A stretch of DNA of 64,000 bases, taken from NCBI GenBank assembly GCA_003135135.1, contig PLDK01000017.1:77715-141714 (forward strand). Reading direction: 5' to 3'. This document shows positions 38,607-50,593 of the stretch, piece by piece. Origin of the DNA: Deltaproteobacteria bacterium (GTDB taxonomy: Bacteria > Desulfobacterota > Binatia > Binatales > Binataceae). Position numbers and translations under genes: made by a program. The notes under the pieces are model-generated. The model saw only the letters and a program-made list of their open reading frames with translations. It was not told the DNA's origin and did no database searches. Every line of letters starts with the position of its first letter. Position 1 is the stretch's first letter.

Positions 38607-39644
38607 TCACTTGGGAATCGATGCGCCCCCGGGCACTGCAGCGATTGGCGCGTGGGCGGCGGACACCGCTGCTGCAGCTACGACCGGCTGTGCGCTTGTG
38701 ATGTAGAACCGAATGAGTTCCGTGGTGACCTCAGGGCCGCCGACAAAGGTGGTGCCTTCCTGCTTGAGCAGCCTGTAGGGCGGCGTCGCCTCGAAATAGA
38801 GGGTATTTTTGGGAACTACCGGCTCGATGACGTGCAGGACGAAGCGCGGCCAGTTCGGCATTACCGTCGCGACATCGACTTGTGCGGTTACCTTGAGGGC
38901 GGGGAAGCTGCCGGCCGGCACGCTGATCTGTTTGGACCTGCTGGCCCAAACTTCCTGACCTACATAGCTGTACGGCGTGATCTGCTGATGAAGTATACCT
39001 TCGGCGCCGTCGCGCGGCGCGTCGAGGACGCGTAGAAACGCTATCCACGGAACTGAGTCCGGATACAGGTCATGTGGCAGGTCTGCGGCCCCGGCCAGCC
39101 GCAGCACCGTCGCATCATTACGCCAGAATTCGCTCTGCAGGGCGCGTCCATGATCGTACAGTGTCCACTGATACATGGTGCAACCCTGACGATGATTGGG
39201 AAACAGCCAGAAGGCGACTTCAAACTGATTAGTCGCTAGGGTGGTCACCTCGATATGGATCGTGTCGTCGTCGACCATTTCGTTCCACGACTTGACCCGG
39301 GTCAGGACCTCACCCGTACGGATTTCTGTTTGCCGGGTTTCGTCTACTTCGGTGCCCGGCGGCGGCGTCATTATGTCACTGCCGGATCGTTCGCCGATCA
39401 GCCCGTGACCGATCAGACCGCGCGTCACAAGCCAGGCATCCATTGCGCCCCCTGCATTCGACTCTGTCTCCGGCGCCAGAACAACATCGGTGCGGCCCAC
39501 GGCAGGCCATAGAGTTAAAGCTGCTACCAGTACGGTCAGCGAAGGAATCAGAATCCAGAATTGGAACGATAAGATCTTCATTTTGAAAGCCACATTCCTG
39601 AGCGACGAGCATGCTGCCGCAGCCTGATACGCGTTTTGCTGCAT
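38607..39644 (-). CDS. Hypothetical protein with N-terminal hydrophobic segment
   Basis: Long ORF with signal-like N-terminus; no family recognised; convergent with LolD gene. Confidence 0.6.
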   Translation of the reverse strand: MQQNAYQAAAACSSLRNVAFKMKILSFQFWILIPSLTVLVAALTLWPAVGRTDVVLAPETESNAGGAMDAWLVTRGLIGHGLIGERSGSDIMTPPPGTEVDETRQTEIRTGEVLTRVKSWNEMVDDDTIHIEVTTLATNQFEVAFWLFPNHRQGCTMYQWTLYDHGRALQSEFWRNDATVLRLAGAADLPHDLYPDSVPWIAFLRVLDAPRDGAEGILHQQITPYSYVGQEVWASRSKQISVPAGSFPALKVTAQVDVATVMPNWPRFVLHVIEPVVPKNTLYFEATPPYRLLKQEGTTFVGGPEVTTELIRFYITSAQPVVAAAAVSAAHAPIAAVPGGASIPK

Positions 39645-39938
39645 TTTACGGGCCTGCTTTGGCGCAAATGCCCAAAACGCGTACCGCGTGCCGGCGGCGG
39701 CTCTTCAACCTCGAGCAAAGTGTGGAGATGTGAGAAGACTCTCGGACGAGGTGATTAAATCGTACACCAATGGCCTCGAGGGGCAAAGACCGTTGGTGAA
39801 AGAAGTGGAGCGCGACTAGCGGTCAATTTCGGAGCGCGGCATGGGCTCGACACCATCGCCGGCCGTGCTGCGGCCGGCCATTGAAGGGGCCGGCTGGCAC
39901 TGCCAGAGGGGAAAATGACATAAAAAATATTCTGGCGC

Positions 39939-40721
39939 TCACGCGGTACTTCGAAGTGGTCGCGGCCATTGCCAGCAGGACATAGTCCAACCGCGTCCTT
40001 CGACAGCAAGCGCAGCCACGTAGCCGGTTTCGAGGGTCAACTCCTTCAGAGACCAACCAACGGCTTCGTTTGAATCTGGTTGGGTGCTCAACAGCTCTGC
40101 AGGTTCTCCGGGAATCAGCGACACGTCGAACTGATCCAAGGGGAGCGAGAGTCCTTCGCCTCTCGCCTTGATGTACGCTTCCTTGCGGGTCCAACAGAGA
40201 AAGAACGCGTATTTCTGCAAGTCTGTCGGGAGCGCACGGAGCGTCGCAATCTCGCTTCGCGAGAAAAAACGCTCGGCGATCTGCTCGACTTCCAAATCGC
40301 TGCGGATGAATTCGAGGTCGATGCCGATCTCGCGACCACGAGTAACCGCATAGAGGGCCACTCCGCGAGAGTGGGACATGTTAAAGCGGATCGCATCTCC
40401 GCCAGATTCCCGGGTCAATGCGGGTTTTCCATAAGAGCTGTAGCAGAAGGATAAGCAGTTCGGTGCCCTATTCAAGTAAAGGCCGAGGATAGCCCTGAGT
40501 ATCCCGTGAGCATTGATAAAGCGCCCGCAGTCTGTCTGAAAGTAAAACCGCTCGGCCCTCGTTTGCTCTTCTGCAGCAAGAGTATGCAGGAAGTTGTCGC
40601 GCTGCGGCGAAAACTCGTCCAGAGAGGCTCGCCAGACATGTACTTCGTTCCTACCTAGCATTATTGTCGCCGGCGGAAAGCCCCACGGTGCGGGAGGCGA
40701 GGTGATTGGTAGAGTCTTCAT
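39939..40721 (-). CDS. 4'-phosphopantetheinyl transferase, Sfp type
   Basis: FNMSHSRGVALYAVTRGREIGIDLEFIRSD; FFLCWTRKEAYIKARGEGLSLPLDQFDVS; start may be 40760 or 40721. Confidence 0.9.
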   Translation of the reverse strand: MKTLPITSPPAPWGFPPATIMLGRNEVHVWRASLDEFSPQRDNFLHTLAAEEQTRAERFYFQTDCGRFINAHGILRAILGLYLNRAPNCLSFCYSSYGKPALTRESGGDAIRFNMSHSRGVALYAVTRGREIGIDLEFIRSDLEVEQIAERFFSRSEIATLRALPTDLQKYAFFLCWTRKEAYIKARGEGLSLPLDQFDVSLIPGEPAELLSTQPDSNEAVGWSLKELTLETGYVAALAVEGRGWTMSCWQWPRPLRSTA

Positions 40722-40740
40722 GTGGCCGTTCTTACCGGCC

Positions 40741-41493
40741 TTATTGCAGTTCCTGAACAAGTGACCGGAGTAGAAGAGGCTGTTTCAAAAAGAAATGGTC
40801 GCCGGGAAACATCCGCAGCGAAAACGATACATTCGTCTGAGCACGCCAGGCTTCAAGATCGCTGTCGCTCACTTTGTTATCCTGCAAGCCGCCAAACGCG
40901 GAAATGGGACAGTTCAGGGGCGGCTCAATCGAGTACAGGTAGGTCTCGTACACTGCAAAGTCCGCCCGCAAGATAGGAAGCATGATTTCCATTAATTCTT
41001 CGTGGCCCAAAAGCTCGCTGGGTGTGCCGTTCAGCCGCCGCAGTTCCATTAAAAACTCTCTATCTGGCAGGGTATGAATAGACGGCCCGCGATGAGGGAT
41101 TTGAGGCGCACGAGCAGCAGATACTAATAGGCGAGCAGGATGCAGGCCGTACTGTCTGCGAATCCGGCGAGCGAGCTCAAAACTGACTAATGCTCCGAGG
41201 CTGTGGCCGAAGAAGGCGAAAGGCCTATCCAGGAGTGGGGCCAGGGCTTGGGCGAGGGCTTCGACAAGAGGTGAGAGTTGAGTGAAAGGACGCTCCGTCA
41301 TCCGAGTTCCGCGTCCCGGGAGTTGAACCGGGCAGACCTCGACATCCGCCGGCAAGCTGTCGGACCAGGTACGAAAGATCAACGCGCCTGCTCCAGCGTA
41401 AGGAAAACAAAACAAGCGAAGACGGGTCTTTGGTCCGGGCTTGCGGCATGAAATCCAGGGATCAAAAGCAGCAGCGCTTGTCGAGCGGTTCAT
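40741..41493 (-). CDS. Type II thioesterase (GrsT-like)
   Basis: LFCFPYAGAGALIFRTWSDSLP, PFAFFGHSLGALVSFELARR, FPGDHFFL. Confidence 0.92.
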   Translation of the reverse strand: MNRSTSAAAFDPWISCRKPGPKTRLRLFCFPYAGAGALIFRTWSDSLPADVEVCPVQLPGRGTRMTERPFTQLSPLVEALAQALAPLLDRPFAFFGHSLGALVSFELARRIRRQYGLHPARLLVSAARAPQIPHRGPSIHTLPDREFLMELRRLNGTPSELLGHEELMEIMLPILRADFAVYETYLYSIEPPLNCPISAFGGLQDNKVSDSDLEAWRAQTNVSFSLRMFPGDHFFLKQPLLLRSLVQELQ

Positions 41494-41527
41494 TCAAACT
41501 CTGTCCCTACAAAGTAAAACATCCAGA

Positions 41528-41767
41528 TTAACGTTTTGATGAATGGATCGGCTTGTCGCGCTCATCCATATTCCTTCTCAGACTGAGCGGTCTCATGTCG
41601 GTCCACACTTCTTTAATATAAGTCAGGCATTCGGTCTTGGAACCGGTCTTTCCTGTAGCCGTCCAGCCAGGAGGAAATCTTCTCTCGGCGGGCCAGATAG
41701 AGTATTGGTCTTCCTGATTTACAACGACTCTGTATGTTGTCGAGTCTTCCCTGTCGTCACTATTCAT
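41528..41767 (-). CDS. MbtH-like protein
   Basis: [53 protein letters not shown]; start overlaps NRPS stop. Confidence 0.95.
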   Translation of the reverse strand: MNSDDREDSTTYRVVVNQEDQYSIWPAERRFPPGWTATGKTGSKTECLTYIKEVWTDMRPLSLRRNMDERDKPIHSSKR

Positions 41768-44700
41768 ATTGCATCCTTCATCGAGCTTATCGATGGATTG
41801 ACTCCATCGGCAAACCATCCTTCGGTCGCTCGCACCCGATCGAGGCAAGTCCGTAGCTCTTCAGCCAGGACTTCGACATGGGGCTTATAAACCATCGTTG
41901 CGTGATTGCCCGGAACGACATGGACATCCACTCCTTCAGCAGCCCACTCACTCCAGCCCAAGGTCGGATCAGACGAGGTGCCCGCAAGTTCCTGACCAGC
42001 CTTGAAAAGCGTGATTCGACCCGGGTAGTGATGCAGTACATAGTTCTGCGTGGCTCGAAAATCAGCCTTGCAGAGTTCGATGAATGGCTGAGCTTGGGAA
42101 ACTTCAATATCCGCGGGCATCAGGCCCGCTCTTTTAGCGTGCTCGAGGACGCGCTCTAGCAGTTCGTGCTTTGGAAGGCGGGCGAGAGAATCCCGGAGAT
42201 CGAGTGAAAGGCCGAAATAGCGGACAAAGTCAATCAGCAGGCGCGCGTCAAAATCCTCATCGTCGAGCTCTTCATCGGCGGTTGGAATCCGAGTATCCAG
42301 TAAGGCTAACAGAGCTACCCTCTGGCCCTGAGCGTGAAACTGCTGAGCCATCTCGAGAGCTACGACGCCTCCCATGGACCATCCTCCTAAAAGGTAGGGA
42401 CCGCGCGGCTGCACCGTCCGGAGCGCTTCGATGTAGTAAGCGGCCATATCTTCGATGCGCAAGTGCGGTGTTTGTCCTTCTTCCAGCCCTCTTGCCTGTA
42501 GGCCGTAGCAAGGCTGATCCGAGCCTAAATAGTGCGCCAAGTGAACGTAGGGGAAGACATGTCCACCGGCCGGATGTATCAAGAAGAAGGGTCGTCTGTT
42601 GCCCGCGGGTTGAATAGCTACCAAAGATGAATGCGGCGGCGCTGTGGTGCGCTGGTGAAGAATCTTCGCTAGGTGCTCAATGGTTGCTCCCTGGAACACG
42701 GTAGCTAAGGGAACCTTCTTGCCGAGTCTCTTTTCTATCAATGAGAACAAACGAACGGCCGCAAGGGAGTGTCCTCCCAGCTCGAAGAAATTGTCCGTCA
42801 CGCCTATGGGCCGAATACCCAAGACCTCTTCCCACAGACTAGTGAGCTGGAGTTCCACAAGATTACGCGGTGCTACGAACGTCCTTCCCGGTTCCGAGGG
42901 TGTTCGCCCGGGCTCCGGCAGGGCGCCGCGGTTCACCTTCCCGCTAAGCATCAAGGGCAAAGTAGCGAGCGGCACGAAAACCGACGGCATCATATAATTA
43001 GGTAGCCTCTCCTTCAAAAAGACCCGCAGCTCACTAGCCGTTGGCGGGAATTCCCCTTGGGCGACCACATAGGCCACCAACTGCCTCTCCCCAGGAGCGG
43101 TGTCCCGAGCCAGGACAGCAGTCTCGCGGACGGCAGGGTGCTGGCGAAGGGCTGCCTCAATTTCCCCAAGCTCGATACGGAACCCGCGAATCTTCACCTG
43201 ATCATCAAGTCGACCCAGAAACTCGATATTTCCGTCGCAAAGATAGCGGGCGAGATCCCCCGTCTTGTACAGTCGCGTTCCGGGTTGGCTGCTGAAGGGG
43301 TTTGGTACGAAATCCTCAGCAGTCAAATCGGGCCGCTTGAGATAACCTCGAGCCAGGCAGTCGCCGCCAATATACAGTTCACCCGGGACTCCAACTGGAA
43401 CCGGGTCACCGTACTTATTTAGAATATAGGTCTCTCTGTTCGTGAGGGGGCGGCCGATGGGAATTCTCTGGAGAGCCGAGGGCTCGCGAAGCCGTGGAGT
43501 GATATCAAAGGCGGTTGCCGTTATGGTGGTCTCCGTCGGCCCGTACGCATTGATTAGACGGATCGAACTCATCGGCGTTCGGCGCCATAGGTCGAGGAAC
43601 TCGGGCAGCATCGTATCTCCGCCCACGATGAAAACCCGGGGCTGAATATTTGGGACTAACTCCGATAGGTCTGCCCATTCGCGCGCCAGTTCCTGCCAAT
43701 AGCCGGTTGGAATATTGAGCACAGTAAGTCTAAAATCCGAAATTCGTTTGTGAAACTCTGCTGTATGCCATACGTCGGTACTCATCATAACCAGCGTGGC
43801 CCCGACAATAAGCGTAGGCAGCATTTGCTCCAATGATACATCGAAACTCAGCGAGGCAAATTGAAGCACCTTATCGCATGAATCCAGTTCGTAGTGCCTT
43901 TGAACATTAAGGCAGTGCGCCGCAATCGAAGCATGCGAAATGAGGACTCCCTTTGGCTGACCGGTCGATCCCGAAGTATAGATTACATAAGCCAGGTTCT
44001 CGGGCATGGTTAAGCAGACGGGGTTCTCCGCGCTCTTCTGGGCAATGACCTCCGAATCGGAATCCAAACAGACCACCGTTGCATGGTGTTCAGGCAACCC
44101 CGCCAGCAACGTCTTCTGAGTTAGTATTACCGGGACCGCGGCGTCTGCCAGCATGAAGGCGAGTCGTTCCTTCGGATACGCTGGATCCAGGGGCACATAG
44201 ACACCGCCCGCCTTTAGAATGCCGAGCAGTCCAACGACCATCTCGACCGAGGGCTTGAGGCAGACTGCTACGGATACCTCAGGTCCCACTCCCAGAAGGC
44301 GTAGATGATTCGCCAGTCGATTGGCGTGGTGGTTCAGATCGTCGTACGTCAGTTGCTGAGCATCAAGTACTACCGCTATCGCGTCAGGCGTTCGCTCGAC
44401 CTGCGCCTCAAAGAGTTGATGGATACACAGGTTGTTCGGATAATCAACCCTGGTACCGCTCGAGTTCAACAGTAGTTGCTGTCGCTCTGCTTCGGTTAAT
44501 AGCGGCAAGTCCGAGACGCGCCGCTCGGGAGCAGTGGCCACGGCCTCCAGTAAGGTCCTGAAGTGGCCAAGCATACGTGTGATGGTGACAGCCTCAAACA
44601 GGTCTGTGTTATATGCTAATGTTCCTATTAGACCTTGGTCGGTGTCCACGATATGCAGGGTCAGGTCAAAGTGAGTGGTGCCGGTGTCCACTTCGACAGG

Positions 44701-47700
44701 GCTCAGGCTCAATCCCGGCAGTTCCACCGGCTGCAGCGAGGCATTCTGCAGCACGAACATCACCTGAAAGAGCGGATTGCGGCTTAAATCTCTGGTGGGG
44801 TGCAATTCCTCGACCAGCCTTTCAAAGGGCAGGTCCTGATGAGCATACGCTCCCAGGCATACTTCCCGTACCCGGCGCAAAAGGTCCCGGACACTGGGAT
44901 TGTCTGAGAGGTCGGTGCGCAGGACAAGCGTGTTTACGAAAAAGCCTATTAGCCCTTCGATCTCCAGCCGGTTACGGTTGGCGGTTGGCGTACCTACGAC
45001 AATGTCCTCTTGATTCGTGTACCCGTGCAACAAAATTGTAAACGCTGCCAGCAGGGTCATGAAGAGAGTAACCTCTTCCTGGCGGCTTAGTGCCTTCAAC
45101 GCATCGCCCACGGTCTTAGGCAATAGAATAGATTGGTGCGCCCCGTGAAAGGTCTGCACGGCCGGTCTCGGGTGGTCCGTAGGCAGCTCGATGAGCGGAG
45201 GTGCGCCAAGCAGTTGCTGTTTCCAATAGGTAAGCTGGGTTTCCAGAAGCTCGCCCTGCAACCAATTGCGCTGCCAATGGGCAAAATCTGCATATTGGAT
45301 GGGTAGCTCAGGCAGCGATGCGGGCCTGCCGGAACAAAAGGCATCGTAGAGTACCGCCATCTCCCGGATCAGGATTCCGGTTGACCAACCGTCGGAAACG
45401 ATATGGTGCATCGTCAGCAGCCCGACGTGCTCGTTTTCACCCAGCCGTAGCACGGTTGTGCGCACGAGCGGACCTTCGGCCAAATCGAAGGGCCGCTGCG
45501 CCTCGCTTGTCGCGAGCCGCTGGACCTCGCTCTCTCGCTCGGGCTCAGGCAGTCCCCGCAAATCCACTATCGGCAGCGCCAACGTCAGGTGCGGTGCGAT
45601 AACCTGAACCGGGCGACCGTCCAGAATGGCAAAGGTCGTTCGCAAGGCTTCATGGCGCTTCACGATTTCGTCGAGACTTTGCTTCAGCGCCGCCATGTTA
45701 AGCGGTCCCTTGAGGCGAACGGCAGCTGGGAAATTATAGACAGAGCCGCCCGGCTCGAGCTGATCGATGAACCAGAGACGCTGTTGAGCAAAGGACAGAG
45801 GCAGTTCTCCGTCCCGAGGAACAGGCGCAATGGGGGAAGCCAGCAGTCCTGCTCCGCGGCCTGCATCAACGCTCTCCGCCAAACCGGCAACCGTGGGCAA
45901 CTCGAACAGGCGGCGCAGCGGCATCTCCACCTGAAAGGCTTCGCGGATTCGGGAAACGACCTGGGTAGCCAACAGCGAGTGCCCGCCTAGCTGAAAAAAG
46001 TTATCGTAGATGCCTACTCGTTCGACGCCCAGGACCTGGCTCCAGATAGCGGCGAGTAGCTCTTCCGTAGGCGTGCGGCATGCCACGAATACCTGGTCCA
46101 GCTCGGGTCGCCGGTCATCAGGCGCCGGCAGCGCACGGCGGTTAACCTTACCGTTAGCCGTCAACGGGAAAACGTCCAGTAGTACGAAGACCGCGGGCAC
46201 CATGTGCTCGGGCAGCTTGTCCTTCAGGAAACCGCGCAGCTCGCTGGCGGTGGGGCGTGCCTCTCGCTCAGCGACCACATAGGCCACCAGGCGCTTCTCT
46301 CCGGACCCGACTTCCTGAGCCTGTACGATAGCCTGCAGCACGGCCGGGTGTCGTCCGAGTGTTCCTTCGATTTCGCCAAGTTCGATTCGGAACCCGCGGA
46401 TCTTGACCTGGTGATCGCTGCGACCAAGGAACTCGATGTTCCCGTCCGGCCGGTAACGCGCGAGATCCCCGGTCTTATACAGCCGCGCTCCCGGCTCGCC
46501 GCTGAAGGGATCTGGAATAAACTTCTCGGCGGTTAAATCAGGACGCCTGATATAGCCTCGCGCCAGACCCACCCCGCCGATGTACAAATTACCCGCGACG
46601 CCGATCGGAAGCAGGCGAAGCAGGTCGTCTAAAATATATACTTGCGCGTTCGGTATAGGTCGTCCGATAGGAACTGCGCAATGAGGATTGCATTCTTCGC
46701 ACGGCCAAAATGTGGAGTCGATGATTGTCTCAGTCGGTCCATACACGTTGTACAGCTTCGCCCCGAGTCGGCTTTGGAATCGCGTGACGATCTGGGGCGT
46801 CAACGCCTCGCCGCCGCACATCACAGCGCGCAGGGCGAGGCTTTCGTCGACGGCGGGCTCCTCAACCAGAAGCCGGAGAAGCGATGGCACGCAGTGAAGA
46901 ATTGAGATTTGCTCGCCACGGATGGTGTCTGCCAGGTATCGGCTATCACGATGACCGCCGGGTTCCGCAACTATCAGGGTTCCCCCCGCCAACAGCGTCG
47001 CGAGCAATTCGCGTCCAGCGGCATCGAAGGTGATGGGAGTCTTCAAAAGGCAGCGGTCGCTGGGTGATAACTCGAGTGTCTCCATTACCCAGTTGATAGC
47101 ATTGGTCAGTCCGCCGTGTTCGACCATTACTCCCTTCGGCTGCCCGGTCGAACCTGAAGTGTAAATCACATACGCGAGGTTTTTGGCGGTTGCGTTAGCT
47201 TGCGGGGTGTTTTCGCCATGCCTCGCGATGGTTTCCCAGTCCGAATCCACGCACACCACCGCGATTCCAAGCTCCGGTATACTGTCCCGCAGAGCTTTTT
47301 GCGTCAGCAGCACCTGCGCGCGAACATCTTCCATCACGTAGGCTATGCGTTCTTTGGGATACTCCGGATCCACCGGCACGTAAGCTCCGCCCGCCTTAAG
47401 AATGCCAAGGATCCCCACGACCATCTCCAGCGAACGGTCCATGCAGATTGCGACTGGAACTTCAGGTCCGACCCCGAGACCTTGCAGGTGATACGCGAGT
47501 TGATTGGCGCGAGCCTCGAGCTGGGCGTAGGTCAAACGGCAATTCTGAAAAACGACGGCGATATTCTCCGGCTGTTGCCGGGCCCGTTGCGCGAAGAGTT
47601 CGTGGATACACTTGTCTTCAGGGTAGTCGGTTCGCCTATCGTTGAACTCAGCCAGCAGCCGGCGCTGCTCATTGGGGCTCACGATATCCAGATCTGCGAT

Positions 47701-49032
47701 TGGCGATTCCGGATTTGCGCAGACACTCTCAAGCAGAGTCCGGAATTCTTGCCCTAGGCGGTCGATATCCTCAGCGCAGAAAATGGTGGAATCGTAGTGA
47801 AGCTCCGGGACCAGAAGGCCCCCGAGCTGTACGCAGGAGAGTTTCAACTTGAACCGGTCAAAACAGCTGTATTGCTTCTGAATGGAAAATCGTACGTCGC
47901 CCTCGGTATGATTCGCCTCCGCATCCTCAAATTCAAAAGCTACCGGAAAGAAGCGGCACGGCTCGATTTCGGCATCCAATCGAGGAAGTTGTTCAAAGTC
48001 GAAATACTCTTGCCATTCAACGGCTTCACGCGCCGATCCACTAGTCCGTTCCAGAATGTCACTGAAACGAAGCTGCTCTTCGAGCCGGAATTGAACAGGC
48101 AGAGTCTTCGCAAACAGGCCCAGCGCTTCCTGCAGCCCTTCGTAAGTGCGCCCGTCGCACGCCAAGCCGACCACAAAGTCTGATTCGCCAGTGAGACGCC
48201 AGAGCAGGATTTGCCAACAAGCCAGGAAGAACGCAGAGGCTGAGACATCATACTTGGCCACGAGCTTTCTAATCTTCGGGGTCAACTCAGGAGTGACCGG
48301 TAACGTCAAAAGCCGGGGCTCGAAGGCTGCCCCTGCGGAAGATTGCTTTTCGAAAGAAAGCTTCGCAGCGCGGAAAGCTGAGGCTTCCGCTTCGCGCCAG
48401 TGTTTTTTTCCTTCGTGCGTTTCTTCCGATTCCAACAGGTTATTTTCCCACTCGGCGAGATCGGCATATTGACTGGGGTCGCCTGAGTGTTCCTGGCAGC
48501 GTCCGAAAGCGCAATAGCGGCGGCTGATCTCGCGCGCCAGAATCCTTAGCGATGCCGCATCCGCACACAGCGATGGCACGTTGACGAACAACATGTGCCG
48601 GTCGGCCGCAAGGGTTAGCAAAGCGATGCGCAGGACCGGCCCGTTCGCAAGGTCGAAGGGAATCCGGCCAGCGTCCTGAAACAGCGCCTCGACTTCCGCG
48701 TTCTGGCGTGAAGTATCACACGTGCGCAAGTTGTATTCCTCTATCCAGGGCGCACTTTGCTCGTTCACCCCTTGGAGAGGAATGTTTGCTCCCGGCGAAC
48801 AGCGAAAGCCGGTTCGGAGGATCTCGTAGCGGTCTGAGATGTCCCGCAGGATAGCCTTTAGGACCCGCAGGTTGAGGCTTCCCTCGATAAGGACGGCGCA
48901 TTGCGTACGATACTGCCATTCGTCGCCGGCCTGCTGCAGTGACCACAGATGCCTTTGCTGAGGTGAAAGTCGGAACCCTTCGATAACATCCGTTTGCATT
49001 CGAGTAATTCTACTTTCGCGCGACGGCTTCAA
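41764..49032 (-). CDS. Nonribosomal peptide synthetase, domains C*-A-T-C-A-T-TE
   Basis: Degenerate C ([10 protein letters not shown]), A1 ([16 protein letters not shown]), T1 (LGGHSLLA), C2 ([10 protein letters not shown]), A2 ([16 protein letters not shown]), T2 (LGGHSLAA), TE (GWSMGG). Confidence 0.96.
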   Translation of the reverse strand: MKPSRESRITRMQTDVIEGFRLSPQQRHLWSLQQAGDEWQYRTQCAVLIEGSLNLRVLKAILRDISDRYEILRTGFRCSPGANIPLQGVNEQSAPWIEEYNLRTCDTSRQNAEVEALFQDAGRIPFDLANGPVLRIALLTLAADRHMLFVNVPSLCADAASLRILAREISRRYCAFGRCQEHSGDPSQYADLAEWENNLLESEETHEGKKHWREAEASAFRAAKLSFEKQSSAGAAFEPRLLTLPVTPELTPKIRKLVAKYDVSASAFFLACWQILLWRLTGESDFVVGLACDGRTYEGLQEALGLFAKTLPVQFRLEEQLRFSDILERTSGSAREAVEWQEYFDFEQLPRLDAEIEPCRFFPVAFEFEDAEANHTEGDVRFSIQKQYSCFDRFKLKLSCVQLGGLLVPELHYDSTIFCAEDIDRLGQEFRTLLESVCANPESPIADLDIVSPNEQRRLLAEFNDRRTDYPEDKCIHELFAQRARQQPENIAVVFQNCRLTYAQLEARANQLAYHLQGLGVGPEVPVAICMDRSLEMVVGILGILKAGGAYVPVDPEYPKERIAYVMEDVRAQVLLTQKALRDSIPELGIAVVCVDSDWETIARHGENTPQANATAKNLAYVIYTSGSTGQPKGVMVEHGGLTNAINWVMETLELSPSDRCLLKTPITFDAAGRELLATLLAGGTLIVAEPGGHRDSRYLADTIRGEQISILHCVPSLLRLLVEEPAVDESLALRAVMCGGEALTPQIVTRFQSRLGAKLYNVYGPTETIIDSTFWPCEECNPHCAVPIGRPIPNAQVYILDDLLRLLPIGVAGNLYIGGVGLARGYIRRPDLTAEKFIPDPFSGEPGARLYKTGDLARYRPDGNIEFLGRSDHQVKIRGFRIELGEIEGTLGRHPAVLQAIVQAQEVGSGEKRLVAYVVAEREARPTASELRGFLKDKLPEHMVPAVFVLLDVFPLTANGKVNRRALPAPDDRRPELDQVFVACRTPTEELLAAIWSQVLGVERVGIYDNFFQLGGHSLLATQVVSRIREAFQVEMPLRRLFELPTVAGLAESVDAGRGAGLLASPIAPVPRDGELPLSFAQQRLWFIDQLEPGGSVYNFPAAVRLKGPLNMAALKQSLDEIVKRHEALRTTFAILDGRPVQVIAPHLTLALPIVDLRGLPEPERESEVQRLATSEAQRPFDLAEGPLVRTTVLRLGENEHVGLLTMHHIVSDGWSTGILIREMAVLYDAFCSGRPASLPELPIQYADFAHWQRNWLQGELLETQLTYWKQQLLGAPPLIELPTDHPRPAVQTFHGAHQSILLPKTVGDALKALSRQEEVTLFMTLLAAFTILLHGYTNQEDIVVGTPTANRNRLEIEGLIGFFVNTLVLRTDLSDNPSVRDLLRRVREVCLGAYAHQDLPFERLVEELHPTRDLSRNPLFQVMFVLQNASLQPVELPGLSLSPVEVDTGTTHFDLTLHIVDTDQGLIGTLAYNTDLFEAVTITRMLGHFRTLLEAVATAPERRVSDLPLLTEAERQQLLLNSSGTRVDYPNNLCIHQLFEAQVERTPDAIAVVLDAQQLTYDDLNHHANRLANHLRLLGVGPEVSVAVCLKPSVEMVVGLLGILKAGGVYVPLDPAYPKERLAFMLADAAVPVILTQKTLLAGLPEHHATVVCLDSDSEVIAQKSAENPVCLTMPENLAYVIYTSGSTGQPKGVLISHASIAAHCLNVQRHYELDSCDKVLQFASLSFDVSLEQMLPTLIVGATLVMMSTDVWHTAEFHKRISDFRLTVLNIPTGYWQELAREWADLSELVPNIQPRVFIVGGDTMLPEFLDLWRRTPMSSIRLINAYGPTETTITATAFDITPRLREPSALQRIPIGRPLTNRETYILNKYGDPVPVGVPGELYIGGDCLARGYLKRPDLTAEDFVPNPFSSQPGTRLYKTGDLARYLCDGNIEFLGRLDDQVKIRGFRIELGEIEAALRQHPAVRETAVLARDTAPGERQLVAYVVAQGEFPPTASELRVFLKERLPNYMMPSVFVPLATLPLMLSGKVNRGALPEPGRTPSEPGRTFVAPRNLVELQLTSLWEEVLGIRPIGVTDNFFELGGHSLAAVRLFSLIEKRLGKKVPLATVFQGATIEHLAKILHQRTTAPPHSSLVAIQPAGNRRPFFLIHPAGGHVFPYVHLAHYLGSDQPCYGLQARGLEEGQTPHLRIEDMAAYYIEALRTVQPRGPYLLGGWSMGGVVALEMAQQFHAQGQRVALLALLDTRIPTADEELDDEDFDARLLIDFVRYFGLSLDLRDSLARLPKHELLERVLEHAKRAGLMPADIEVSQAQPFIELCKADFRATQNYVLHHYPGRITLFKAGQELAGTSSDPTLGWSEWAAEGVDVHVVPGNHATMVYKPHVEVLAEELRTCLDRVRATEGWFADGVNPSISSMKDAI

Positions 49033-50593
49033 TGCTCTGTTGCGACGTTATGATGTTCTTGCGCTTGACGTGTATGAGTTTTTGAATATTAACTTCCTTT
49101 TGCTCTTTCCGGACGCTCATCCGTTGTTGCCGGTCCGCCGTGGCGAGCGTTAGCTTCAGCGCATCCAGTCTGGCGGTTGGCTCTTGAAGTATGCGCCGCA
49201 GAAGTAGTTCGAAATGCTGCGATATGCGGGCAATGGTCGCGTTATCAAACAAGTCACTGTTGTACCGCATCGAGGCGGCAAGCGATTCCTGCGTTTCGAT
49301 TATCAACAACACCAGGTCGAGCGTGGCGGCGCGGCGTTCGAGCGCCACCGACTCCATAGCCAGTCCTCCAGAATTCATGCGCAGCCCTGTTTCGGCCGCC
49401 AGAAACGGCGACGCGCCCTGTTGCGCAATCCGATGGGGCTTGTCGAGCACGAACATCACCTGGCACAGAGGCGGGCGGCTTAGCTCGCGGGGCGGCCGTA
49501 GGCGCTCAACCAATAGAACGGTGGGGAAATCCTGATGCTCGAGAGCAGCTAGGACATTGCGGCGAACTTGCCCAAGGAACACCCCGAACACAGGGTTCCC
49601 GGAGAGATTCGCCCTTAAGACTACGGGGTTCGTAAAAAGGCCGACGATACCTTCGAACTCGGCCCGGCTCCTGCCCACCATAGGAGTTCCCACCAATAGG
49701 TCTTCCTGGCCGCTATGGTAGGACAGCACTACCTGGAACGCTGCCAGAAGCACCATGTACAGTGTCGCTCCATGAGCCTTGGCTAGGGCCTTTAGCCCGG
49801 AGCTCAGCTCCGCGTCCATAGTGAAGTCGTGCGATGCGCCTTGATAAGTCGGAACCGCGGGACGCGGCCGGTCGGTCGGAAGATCCAGGACGGGCAGCTG
49901 TCCCGCCAACTGCTCCCGCCAGTATGCCCACAGCCGCTCTCCTTCCGGGCCTGCCAGCATCTCGGCCTGCCAACGGACATAGTCAGTGTATTGCAAAGCA
50001 AGAGGAGGTAGATGCGCTTTCACGCCGGCGCTTTCCGCCGGGTATAGGACGCCGAGTTCATCCAGAAGTATTGCGAGAGACCAGAAGTCGATCGCTATGT
50101 GATGCACGACCAGCAGAAGAATATGGTCCCGTGCTGACCGCATGATCAGACTCACGCGCAGCAACGGCCCTCGCTCCAGATCAAACGGGCGATACGCTTC
50201 GTCGAGCAGCCGGGCGTTCAGTTCGTCGCCGCTCCAGGTCGAGCCGTCCACTTCCGCGAAGCTGACCTTCAGGTGTTCATGGATTTGCTGGACCGGTTTG
50301 CCGGAGTGTGCGGGGAAAGTAGTGCGCAACGAAGGATGGCGATCGAGCAAGCTTTGCAATGCGCGTCGCAGTGCCGGGACGTTTACGTCGGAGGAGATAC
50401 GCGCCGCGAAGTTGACGTTGTAAACCGGGCTATCCGGTGCCAGCTGATAAAGAAACCAAATACCCTGCTGGTTGTACGAGAGAGGATAAAGCGATTTGGA
50501 GTCGCGCGCCTGCTTGCGAAGAAGCTCGGCAAGCAGCGCCCGCTTTTCGGCCGGTGAAAGATCGGCGATTCGTTTGGAAGTGTTGCTATTCAC
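49010..50593 (-). CDS. Free-standing NRPS condensation-domain protein
   Basis: YPLSYNQQGIWFLYQL; HHIAIDFWS; VGTPMVGRSRAEFEGIVGLFTNPVVLR; no A or T domain in the ORF. Confidence 0.93.
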   Translation of the reverse strand: MNSNTSKRIADLSPAEKRALLAELLRKQARDSKSLYPLSYNQQGIWFLYQLAPDSPVYNVNFAARISSDVNVPALRRALQSLLDRHPSLRTTFPAHSGKPVQQIHEHLKVSFAEVDGSTWSGDELNARLLDEAYRPFDLERGPLLRVSLIMRSARDHILLLVVHHIAIDFWSLAILLDELGVLYPAESAGVKAHLPPLALQYTDYVRWQAEMLAGPEGERLWAYWREQLAGQLPVLDLPTDRPRPAVPTYQGASHDFTMDAELSSGLKALAKAHGATLYMVLLAAFQVVLSYHSGQEDLLVGTPMVGRSRAEFEGIVGLFTNPVVLRANLSGNPVFGVFLGQVRRNVLAALEHQDFPTVLLVERLRPPRELSRPPLCQVMFVLDKPHRIAQQGASPFLAAETGLRMNSGGLAMESVALERRAATLDLVLLIIETQESLAASMRYNSDLFDNATIARISQHFELLLRRILQEPTARLDALKLTLATADRQQRMSVRKEQKEVNIQKLIHVKRKNIITSQQSIEAVARK

